Part shown: one piece after another, positions 1-6,044 of the stretch
Position numbering within the stretch: position 1 is the stretch's first letter
Layout: every line of letters starts with the position of its first letter
NCBI GenBank assembly: GCA_020061545.1
Contig: JAGUYA010000150.1
Coordinates: 1-6,228 of the forward strand
Reading direction: 5' to 3'
Source of the DNA: Candidatus Omnitrophota bacterium
GTDB lineage: Bacteria; Omnitrophota; Gorgyraeia; Gygaellales; Profunditerraquicolaceae
DNA length: 6,228 bases
The notes under the pieces: model-generated
Told to the model about the DNA's origin: nothing
Seen by the model: the letters and a program-made list of their open reading frames with translations, nothing else
The model's database searches: none
Position numbers and translations under genes: made by a program

Positions 1-621
1 AGCCTTAATCTTTTTTTAGAGTGTCCGCGTTGTTTCTGGCTTTATGTAAATAAAGGAATTAAACGGCCCAGTATCCCTGTAGCTACTATTACTACAGGTT
101 TAGATAGAGTGATTAAAGAATATTTTAATCTCTATCGCGCTAAAGGTATCCTTCCGCCTCTTTTGGAAAATAAAGTCCCGGGTAAGTTGATAGGCAATCT
201 TCCTAAAAAAGGTTGGTTAGAATTTATAGATAATAAGATTGAGGCAACCTTAGGTGGTTATTTAGATGACTGTCTGGATTTAGGAAATCATTTTTATGCC
301 GCCTTAGATCATAAAACACGCGGCTTGAAACCCGAAAACACACATAAGGCGCATCAGTTTCAGATGGATGTTTATACATTTTTATTGGAGCAGAATGGAT
401 TCCCTACCCGAAGATTAGCTTACCTTATATATTATATTCCTAAAGCAGTGGCTTCAGAGAGAGCCATTGAGTTTGAAGCAGTTCCTTCGGAAATAAAAAC
501 TGACCCCGACCATGCAAAAAGGGTATTTTGCGATGCCGTATCCATGCTGAAGAAATCCATACCTTTGCCTCATCCGGATTGCGGCTTTTGCAAATGGACA
601 GCCACGGCTGATATAAAATGA
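1..621 (+). CDS. PD-(D/E)XK nuclease-family protein (Cas4/RecB-like), 5' end missing
   Basis: The frame is open from base 1, so the gene starts upstream; 206 codons are visible, ending at TGA 619-621. A GTG at 109 is not the likely start, because conserved residues lie before it. Visible marks, numbered from base 1 of the window: CPRC at residues 8-11, GGYLDD at 85-90 (motif I aspartate), DHK at 103-105 (the D-x-K of the nuclease core), QMDVY at 121-125 (the Q-x3-Y motif of RecB/Cas4 enzymes) and CGFC at 194-197. Two CxxC pairs at opposite ends of the domain resemble the metal- or Fe-S-binding cysteines of Cas4 and AddB proteins. Family knowledge suggests a DNA-processing exonuclease or a stand-alone relative. 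No cas gene or CRISPR array is visible, so a CRISPR role is not supported. Probably only a short N-terminal stretch is missing. The family call is good; the substrate is unknown. Confidence 0.8.
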   Translation, partial: SLNLFLECPRCFWLYVNKGIKRPSIPVATITTGLDRVIKEYFNLYRAKGILPPLLENKVPGKLIGNLPKKGWLEFIDNKIEATLGGYLDDCLDLGNHFYAALDHKTRGLKPENTHKAHQFQMDVYTFLLEQNGFPTRRLAYLIYYIPKAVASERAIEFEAVPSEIKTDPDHAKRVFCDAVSMLKKSIPLPHPDCGFCKWTATADIK

Positions 622-622
622 A

Positions 623-672
623 CCCCGCCCTTCCTAACAAAATAAGAACAAATAAATATAGGAAAAGCGGGG
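623..672 (+). promoter_or_regulatory. Alternative inner hairpin competing with the start-codon-masking stem
   Basis: The same left arm (623-636) can pair with a nearer sequence, TAGGAAAAGCGGGG (659-672), at 12 of 14 positions, with mismatches at 629/666 and 630/665 and a 22-nt loop. The two right arms are direct repeats: GGAAAAGCGGGG at 661-672 and GGAAGAGCGGGG at 687-698, 11 of 12 identical. The pairings exclude each other. In the inner form the ribosome binding site and GTG of the next gene stay free; in the outer form both are buried. This is the geometry of a translational switch, but the pairing is read by eye and function is inference. Confidence 0.45.
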
Positions 673-684
673 GCATAAATAGAG

Positions 685-690
685 AAGGAA
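685..690 (+). promoter_or_regulatory. Ribosome binding site that fixes the GTG start at 698
   Basis: AAGGAA lies 7 nt before GTG 698-700. An in-frame TAG at 680-682 rules out a longer protein, and no ATG follows it before the conserved region, so this site supports the GTG as start. Most of the site lies within the right arm of the outer inverted repeat. Confidence 0.7.
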
Positions 691-697
691 GAGCGGG

Positions 698-1321
698 GTG
701 AATATCCCGGTGGTTTATGAGGATGAATGGTTATTGGTGCTGAATAAGCCCCCGGGATTATTGACTATACCCACACCTAAAAAAGAATCACGTACATTGA
801 CTAGTATTCTCAATGAAGATTTAAAAGAGAAGGGTTTATCTTACCGTCTCTATCCCTGTCACCGTCTGGATAGAGAGACCTCAGGTTTAATCATCTATGC
901 CAAGGGTAAGTCTATGCAGAGAAAGATGATGGAGATCTTTGGGCAGAAGAAAATCAAAAAGACCTACCTTGCCTTTGTGCAGGGTTTGCTCTCTAATAGC
1001 GAAGGAGAAATAAGAAATCCCCTTGAAGGTAAAATCGCTATTACCAAATATAGAGTTATGGAAAAAAGAAAGGGTTTTAGCATTGTAGAAATTATGCCTT
1101 TAACCGGAAGAACCAATCAAATCCGGATACACTTTAAGCAAATGGGGCACCCTTTATTGGGTGATACAAAATTTGCCTTTCGTCGTGATTTCAAACTTAA
1201 GGCAAAGCGTTTGTGTTTACACGCTAAAAAATTAGAATTTATCCACCCCTTAACCAAAAAAGTAATACCTTTGATTGCACCATTACCTCTTGATATGGAG
1301 GATTTTTTAAGAAAACATTAA
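698..1321 (+). CDS. RluA-family RNA pseudouridine synthase
   Basis: This 207-residue protein should convert one or more uridines in rRNA or tRNA to pseudouridine in the cytoplasm. The family signature HRLDRETSGL is at residues 55-64, with catalytic aspartate D58. Other family marks are the N-terminal VVYEDEWLLVLNKPPG (5-20), KTYLAFVQG (88-96), the KxxxTxYRV stretch (112-120) and LTGRTNQIRIH (135-145), followed by HPLLGD (151-156). There is no N-terminal S4 RNA-binding domain, so it is a short, catalytic-domain-only form, as in RluA/RluC-type single-domain members. The target uridine cannot be told from sequence. The start is GTG at 698, with a good ribosome binding site and a stop just upstream in frame. 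The gene opens a tight five-gene run; its TAA overlaps the ATG of the next gene by one base. A paired leader may control its translation. Confidence 0.93.
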   Translation: MNIPVVYEDEWLLVLNKPPGLLTIPTPKKESRTLTSILNEDLKEKGLSYRLYPCHRLDRETSGLIIYAKGKSMQRKMMEIFGQKKIKKTYLAFVQGLLSNSEGEIRNPLEGKIAITKYRVMEKRKGFSIVEIMPLTGRTNQIRIHFKQMGHPLLGDTKFAFRRDFKLKAKRLCLHAKKLEFIHPLTKKVIPLIAPLPLDMEDFLRKH

Positions 1322-2646
1322 TGAGATTTAACTCCGAAAAAACAAAGAATTTCTTTTTAATCTTATCCTGGGCCTTATATGACCTGGCTAATCAATTCTT
1401 TGCCTTGAATGTGGTATCGCTTTATTTTGTGCGCTGGCTGACTTTAGAAAGGCAAGCTCCCGAAATCCTCTATAGCGTCGCTTTTGGTATCTCCACATTT
1501 TTTGTCGCCATTTCTGCACCTGTTTTGGGCGCCATCTCTGATATAAGCACACGACGTAGACCGTTCTTAATATACCTTACTTTACTCTCTATTATCTTTA
1601 CTATGGTTTTGGGCATATCTAAAAATATATTTTTAGGATTATTATTTTTTATGATAGCAAATTATGGGTGTCAGACAGCTATAGTTTTTTATAACGCCCT
1701 GATGGTCAATATTACGCCTTCCAAGAGAGTAGGTTTGGTTTCTGGTTTTGGGAAAATGATGGGTTATACCGGCGCTGTTTTAGCATTATATCTTATTAAG
1801 CCTATCGTTTTAAAAAGCGGTTATCAGGCTACTTTTTTGCCTACCGGTCTTTTATTTCTTATCTTTTCTTTGCCGTGTCTGATTTTTATCAAGGATAAAC
1901 CGCCCTTAAAAAAATTAGAGTTCTTTTCTTTTTTAAAAAAGGATAGAGTGCTGGGATTTTTTAAAACATTAAGGACAACTCTTTTTGATACTTATAATTT
2001 TCCCGGTTTATCGGATTTTTTAAAATCCGCATTCTTTGGTTTATGTGCGGTTAATACGGTAATTCTTTTTATGTCAGTATATGCTACCCGAGCCTTTGGT
2101 TTGAATGAGGCGGAAGTAATTAATCTGATTACTTTCTCAACCCTTTTTGCTTTAGCAGGTAGTTTATTTTCGGGTTTTATCAGCGATTATCTTGGCCATA
2201 AGCGTGCTCTGGTAGCAGTATTTATTCTCTGGGGAGTCTGTTTTTGGCTGGGAACATCTATCAGAAATGCGCATTTATATTGGTTCATCGGCGCACTCTT
2301 AGGGATAGCCTTGGGTTCAACCTGGGTGGTTTCGCGCGCCATGGCTGTAAGTATTGTACCTGCTGAAAAAATAGGTGGGGTATTCGGGTTATTTAATCTC
2401 GTTGGCTATCTTTCTGCTATCGTAGGTGCCCTTTTCTGGGGAGTTATGCTTTTATTTTTTTCCCGTTTTGGAGAATGGGGATATCGCATCACGCTTTTGA
2501 GTTTAATTTTGTTTATTCTCTTAGGTTTTATTTTTCTTTTACGTATCCCTGAGGTATCAGTAAACCCCGTTAGAAAGGACGCGGGTGCCGTTACAAAGAG
2601 GTTTTCTAACGGGGTAAAGAATAAGAAAGAGGATATGGCAAAATAA
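1321..2646 (+). CDS. MFS transporter, UMF1 (Atg22-like) type
   Basis: This 441-residue inner-membrane protein is almost entirely hydrophobic, with about 12 likely membrane segments. The N-terminal SWALYDLANQFF (16-27) is typical of the UMF1/Atg22 branch of the major facilitator superfamily. GAISDISTRRRPFL (70-83) and GFISDYLGHKRAL (285-297) are the two copies of the cytoplasmic 2-3 loop motif, marking the two six-helix halves. The substrate is not known. The following gene, an acyl ligase-ACP-acyltransferase, suggests a lipid-related cargo by analogy with LplT-Aas, though this protein looks more like UMF1 than LplT. The ATG overlaps the previous stop (TAATG); a GGAGG at 1297-1301 lies 19 nt upstream, so start choice probably depends on coupling. 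The last helix ends near residue 408. Residues 415-432 are encoded by an inserted-looking palindrome and form an unusual charged tail. Confidence 0.88.
   Translation: MRFNSEKTKNFFLILSWALYDLANQFFALNVVSLYFVRWLTLERQAPEILYSVAFGISTFFVAISAPVLGAISDISTRRRPFLIYLTLLSIIFTMVLGISKNIFLGLLFFMIANYGCQTAIVFYNALMVNITPSKRVGLVSGFGKMMGYTGAVLALYLIKPIVLKSGYQATFLPTGLLFLIFSLPCLIFIKDKPPLKKLEFFSFLKKDRVLGFFKTLRTTLFDTYNFPGLSDFLKSAFFGLCAVNTVILFMSVYATRAFGLNEAEVINLITFSTLFALAGSLFSGFISDYLGHKRALVAVFILWGVCFWLGTSIRNAHLYWFIGALLGIALGSTWVVSRAMAVSIVPAEKIGGVFGLFNLVGYLSAIVGALFWGVMLLFFSRFGEWGYRITLLSLILFILLGFIFLLRIPEVSVNPVRKDAGAVTKRFSNGVKNKKEDMAK
2564..2615 (+). repeat. Perfect 13-bp inverted repeat unit inside the transporter gene's 3' end
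   Basis: ACCCCGTTAGAAA (2564-2576) is the exact reverse complement of TTTCTAACGGGGT (2603-2615), with 26 nt between. The unit lies in frame and encodes residues 415-432 of the transporter (NPVRKDAG...FSNGV), beyond the last membrane helix. TAA occurs on both sides (2561-2563 and 2615-2617) and could be a 3-bp target duplication. Removing one TAA plus 2564-2614 (54 bp) leaves the frame intact and the same stop codon. The ends match those of the 622-699 unit. It looks like a small mobile or dispersed palindromic repeat; copy number elsewhere cannot be seen here. Confidence 0.75.
2628..2633 (+). promoter_or_regulatory. Ribosome binding site for the ligase-ACP-acyltransferase gene
   Basis: AGAGGA lies 13 nt before ATG 2647, longer than usual spacing. 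A nearer in-frame ATG at 2635 is followed after two codons by TAA 2644-2646, so it cannot start the gene. Ribosomes ending the transporter at 2646 arrive directly on ATG 2647, so re-initiation probably supplies most starts. Confidence 0.5.
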
Positions 2647-5310
2647 ATGGCAGAAAATCTGGTTATCCCAGAATTATTTAGTCAGGCGGTTTCTGAATTT
2701 CCTGATAAAGTAGCCTTACAGATTAAAAGAGATAACCAGTGGCAGAGGCTTACTTATAAGGATTTAGAGGAACGCTCTCTAAAGTTAGCCACCTTTTTAA
2801 TTAAAGAAGGTTTTAAAAAAGGCGATACCGCCAGCCTCATCTTAGAAAACCGTCCGGAATGGGCAATAATTTATCTGGGTATCATTCAAGCAGGACTGGC
2901 TTGTGTCCCTTTAGACCCGCAACTTAATCAGCAAGAAATAAAAAATCTAATTATTGACAGTGCAGCCAAGATTGCGTTTTGTTCTTATGGAATTTTTATT
3001 AAGAAAATTAAACCGGCTCTAAAGGATACCTCCATAAAAATTGTGGTTCTGGATATGCCTGTTTCAGAGCACGAGAACGTGGTTGATATTTCTATCCTGA
3101 AAGATATTCGCGAAGACAGAAATCTTCTGCCCCAGATTTTACCACAGGATATTGCCTCGCTGATTTATACCTCAGGCACAACTGCTGAACCCAAGGGTGT
3201 CTTATTAAGTCATGCCAATATCTGCTCTAATTTTCAAAGCATAGCAGAACTGGGTATCTGTTCTCCTGCGGATAATACCATCTCCATCCTACCTTTGTTC
3301 CACACTTATGCCTTTATGGTTACTTTAATTACCCCCCTTTTCTTAAGAGCAACAGTTACTTATGCTTTGAGTTTTAAATCCCAGGAGATAAATCAGATTC
3401 TAGAAGAGGCAAATATTACTGTCTTGGTAGGCGTGCCGCAGCTCTTCTCGATGTTGCATAAGGCAATATTCGAGCGGGTGAAGAAAATTCCTTTTCTCTT
3501 TTTTCCTTTGGCATTATTGTTTACGCGAATCAAGGTGCGGCGTAAGTGGCCTAATTTAAGATTACTGGTTAGCGGCGGAGCCAGGCTTGAACCAAAAGTG
3601 GGGAGGGATTTATCTAAAATATTAGGAATTAAGCTAATCGAAGGTTATGGTCTCACCGAGACTTCGCCTGTAGTGACTTTGAATCCGCCGCAAAAAATAA
3701 AATGGGGTTCGGTAGGTAAGCCCATACCCGATGTCCAGATAAAAATTTTCTCTCCTGATAGAGAGGGTATAGGCCAGGTTCTCATTACGGGACCGAATGT
3801 GATGCAGGGATATTTTAAACATCCGGAGTGGACGCAAGAGGTGATAAAGGAAAGGTGGTTTTATTCGGGAGACTTAGGTTATATAGATTCCGAAGGTTAC
3901 CTTTTTCTTGTGGGCAGGGAAAAGGAAGTGATTGTCTTAAGTTCAGGTAAAAATATTTATCCTGAAGAATTAGAAGGGCATTATAGCAAGAGTCCTTATA
4001 TAAAAGAAATTTGTATTTTGGCTAGACAGGAAAAAAAATTTGGCCGGCCGATAGAGTCACTCCACGCTATAATCGTGCCAAATTTAGAATATTTTCAGCA
4101 AAGAAACGAGACAAATATTCGCGGAAAGATTCGCTGGGAACTGGAGAATTTGGGTAAGAACCTGCCTCCTTATAAACACATTATGGGCTTTACGATTACC
4201 AAAGAAGAACTCCCTCGCACGGCCTTAAAGAAGATAAAAAGGTATCAAGTCAGAGAAGAATATTTAAAGGAAAGAGTAAGATATGATATTAAAGAGACCG
4301 GTTTTTCTGAAGAGGACCTAAAGATTTTAAGTAAAGATGTTGCCAAAAAGATAATTCATTATCTTCACAATCAACTTAAAAAACCCGTATATTTGGATAG
4401 TCATTTAGAGATAGATTTAGGAATTGATTCTTTGAGCAGGGTAGAGTTGGGTTTAGGCCTCCAGGAGCTATTATCAGTAAATATTCCAGATAACGTTCTT
4501 TACACTGTATCAACAGTAAAAGATGTGATAATGAAGATATCAGAGATAATTGAGAAGGCAAAGCAACCAGAAATTTATGAAACTAAAGTAACGCGAGAAG
4601 ACACTTGGAGTCAGATTCTAAGAGAACCACCAAAAGAAGAGATTCTTAAAAAGATTAGAATAGAAGTACGTCTTTTGGATTTGCTATTTACCTGGCTATT
4701 TAAGAATTTATTTTCATTTATTTTTAGAATATGCTGGCTTCTGAAGACAAGGGGAAAGGAGCACCTGCCCAAAAAAGGTCCTTTTATAATTTGCCCAAAC
4801 CATGCCAGTTATTTGGATGGATTTATAGTTTTTTGTGGTCTTCCTTTAAAATTAGCGCTAAATTCCTACTTTTTAGGTTACAGTGCTATCTTTGAACATC
4901 CTTTGATTAGATGGGCAATAAAATTAGCCCGGCTAATTCCTATAGACCCAAATGTACACCTGACAGATGCTATGCAAGCAGTATCTGCTGTCATTTCCCA
5001 GAAAAAGATAGTCTGTATATTTCCTGAAGGACACCGTTCTATAGATGAAAGCACAAGAGAGTTTAAAAAAGGCGTGGGCATCTTAATTAAGGAGTTAGAT
5101 ATTCCGGTTGTTCCTGTATATATTAAAGGTTCACATCAATCCTGGCCAAGAACCAGCCGTCTACCCCGTTTCTATCCTTTAAAAATTATTTTTGGTCGTC
5201 CATTTCTGGCAAAAAAATTATTAGAAAAAAGAAAAGACGAATCTACGCTGGACGATTACGAAATTATTGCCAGAAGGTTAAGAGAAGAGGTGGTGAAACT
5301 TGCATGCTAA
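2647..5310 (+). CDS. Three-domain acyl ligase (AMP-forming)-ACP-PlsC acyltransferase
   Basis: This is one 887-residue chain with three domains. Residues 1-540 are an adenylate-forming acyl-CoA/acyl-ACP synthetase: nucleotide loop YTSGTTAEPKG (174-184), GYGLTETSP (333-341), YSGDLG (406-411), GREKEVIVLSSGKNIYPEE (423-441), and K529 in LPRTALKKIKR as the likely catalytic lysine. About 555-640 is a carrier-protein domain with DSL at 594-596; S595 should carry phosphopantetheine. About 680-887 is a PlsC-type acyltransferase: NHASYLD (718-724, the HX4D motif H719/D724), FPEGHRS (792-798) and IPVVPVYIKG (819-828), preceded by a hydrophobic membrane-contacting stretch (677-699). The inferred role is to activate a free fatty acid with ATP, load it on the tethered carrier, and transfer it to a lysophospholipid or glycerophosphate. 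All key residues are present. It resembles E. coli Aas, but with domain order reversed and an added carrier. It abuts the transporter gene with no gap. Confidence 0.92.
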   Translation: MAENLVIPELFSQAVSEFPDKVALQIKRDNQWQRLTYKDLEERSLKLATFLIKEGFKKGDTASLILENRPEWAIIYLGIIQAGLACVPLDPQLNQQEIKNLIIDSAAKIAFCSYGIFIKKIKPALKDTSIKIVVLDMPVSEHENVVDISILKDIREDRNLLPQILPQDIASLIYTSGTTAEPKGVLLSHANICSNFQSIAELGICSPADNTISILPLFHTYAFMVTLITPLFLRATVTYALSFKSQEINQILEEANITVLVGVPQLFSMLHKAIFERVKKIPFLFFPLALLFTRIKVRRKWPNLRLLVSGGARLEPKVGRDLSKILGIKLIEGYGLTETSPVVTLNPPQKIKWGSVGKPIPDVQIKIFSPDREGIGQVLITGPNVMQGYFKHPEWTQEVIKERWFYSGDLGYIDSEGYLFLVGREKEVIVLSSGKNIYPEELEGHYSKSPYIKEICILARQEKKFGRPIESLHAIIVPNLEYFQQRNETNIRGKIRWELENLGKNLPPYKHIMGFTITKEELPRTALKKIKRYQVREEYLKERVRYDIKETGFSEEDLKILSKDVAKKIIHYLHNQLKKPVYLDSHLEIDLGIDSLSRVELGLGLQELLSVNIPDNVLYTVSTVKDVIMKISEIIEKAKQPEIYETKVTREDTWSQILREPPKEEILKKIRIEVRLLDLLFTWLFKNLFSFIFRICWLLKTRGKEHLPKKGPFIICPNHASYLDGFIVFCGLPLKLALNSYFLGYSAIFEHPLIRWAIKLARLIPIDPNVHLTDAMQAVSAVISQKKIVCIFPEGHRSIDESTREFKKGVGILIKELDIPVVPVYIKGSHQSWPRTSRLPRFYPLKIIFGRPFLAKKLLEKRKDESTLDDYEIIARRLREEVVKLAC
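5287..5293 (+). promoter_or_regulatory. Strong ribosome binding site for uppP inside the upstream gene
   Basis: GAGGTGG lies 10 nt before ATG 5304, within the last codons of the acyltransferase gene. It is one of the best Shine-Dalgarno matches in the window and supports the start that overlaps the upstream stop by 7 nt. Confidence 0.65.
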
Positions 5311-6044
5311 AATATATAATATTAGGCATAGTTCAAGGTTTAACGGAATTTCTACCGGTAAGTAGTTCAGGTCATCTGGTCATCCTGCAAAAAGTCCTGG
5401 GTGTCGTTGAACAAGGAATAGCGGTATCTATAGTTCTACATTTAGGCACAAGTTTTGCTTTGCTTGTTTTTTTCTTTAAGGATATATTAAATTTATTGCG
5501 CAATTTTAGAATATTATCGTATATAATAATTGTGACATTGGTTACAGGAATTATCGATATATCAGGAAAAGATTTCTTTGAAAGATTATTCAATTCGCCA
5601 AGACTGGTTGCTATGGCATTAATTGTCACAGGTATAATTCTAATTTTTACCAGGAAATTTACGCATACAAAAAGAACAGCCTTAAATATAAAAGATGCCT
5701 TTCTCTTAGGTCTTACGCAAGGTTTGGCGATTATCCCCGGCATTTCCCGCTCTGGCATTACTATCTCTACGCTCTTGTTTAGAGGGATGGATAGGCAAAC
5801 TTCTTTTCGCTTTGCCTTTATAGCTTCGATACCAGCAGTTTTCGGCGCCGCAATATTAGAGGCAAAGGATATTAGTCTTGCCTTTATGGACTTTACGCCG
5901 CTTATCATTGGCTTTATATTTAGCCTATTAACGGGAATTTTATCGCTTAAGGTATTAAAAATAATCTTAGATAAAGCCAAATTATACTCTTTCGGGTATT
6001 ACTGTATAATTATTGCTGTAATTACGTTATTATTTGTCAAATGA
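5304..6044 (+). CDS. uppP: Undecaprenyl-diphosphatase (UppP/BacA family)
   Basis: This 246-residue, multi-pass inner-membrane enzyme removes a phosphate from undecaprenyl diphosphate, recycling the lipid carrier used for peptidoglycan and other surface polymers; overproduction of the family gives bacitracin resistance. Both family signatures are intact: QGLTEFLPVSSSGHL (11-25) and QGLAIIPGISRSGITIS (139-155). E15, H24 and R149 match the catalytic residues of E. coli BacA (E21, H30, R174). Most of the rest is hydrophobic, enough for about seven or eight membrane segments. It is a little shorter than the E. coli enzyme (273 residues), the difference being short loops rather than a lost motif. 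The start has a strong ribosome binding site; the first 7 nt overlap the acyltransferase gene, and the TGA overlaps the next ATG (ATGA). Its place beside a lipid acylation gene fits a membrane-lipid operon. Confidence 0.96.
   Translation: MLKYIILGIVQGLTEFLPVSSSGHLVILQKVLGVVEQGIAVSIVLHLGTSFALLVFFFKDILNLLRNFRILSYIIIVTLVTGIIDISGKDFFERLFNSPRLVAMALIVTGIILIFTRKFTHTKRTALNIKDAFLLGLTQGLAIIPGISRSGITISTLLFRGMDRQTSFRFAFIASIPAVFGAAILEAKDISLAFMDFTPLIIGFIFSLLTGILSLKVLKIILDKAKLYSFGYYCIIIAVITLLFVK

Larger units (their letters stand above)
622..699 (+). repeat. 14-bp inverted repeat enclosing the leader of the pseudouridine synthase gene
   Basis: The left arm ACCCCGCCCTTCCT (622-635) pairs with the right arm AGGAAGAGCGGGGT (686-699) at 13 of 14 positions, the one mismatch being 629/692, around a 50-nt AT-rich loop. 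The unit begins directly after the upstream stop codon and ends inside the GTG start codon at 698-700. The GC-rich arms stand out from the surrounding AT-rich DNA. There is no U-tract after the stem, so it is not a typical intrinsic terminator. It could be a translational control structure, or a member of a dispersed palindromic repeat family (compare 2564-2615). Confidence 0.75.

Noticed and set aside
109..111. GTG as the true start of the nuclease gene
   Set aside because: The frame is open upstream to base 1 and that part encodes the conserved CPRC motif, so the gene starts before the window.
636..660. AT-rich stretch as a promoter for the operon
   Set aside because: There are several TATAAT-like strings but no convincing -35 partner at the right distance; AT-richness alone explains them.
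623..672. Inner hairpin as an intrinsic terminator for the nuclease gene
   Set aside because: The stem is followed by GGCATAAATAG without a run of T, so it lacks the U-tract of a factor-independent terminator.
440..676. A 78-codon - strand frame across the end of the nuclease gene and the intergenic gap
   Set aside because: Most of it is antisense to the nuclease gene and the rest translates the palindromic leader; there is no recognisable domain.
2012..2029. Perfect 8-bp palindrome CGGATTTT/AAAATCCG within the transporter gene
   Set aside because: It is short, AT-rich, inside an ordinary membrane-helix coding stretch, and no second copy was seen; probably chance.
5164..5174. ACCCCGTTTCT in the acyltransferase domain as a third palindromic-unit arm
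   Set aside because: No matching right arm follows, and the bases encode a normal part of the PlsC domain (RLPRFYP).
5372..5980. A 202-codon open frame on the - strand opposite uppP
   Set aside because: It is fully antisense to a gene with clear catalytic motifs, and its translation shows no recognisable domain; it reflects low stop frequency opposite this hydrophobic coding sequence.
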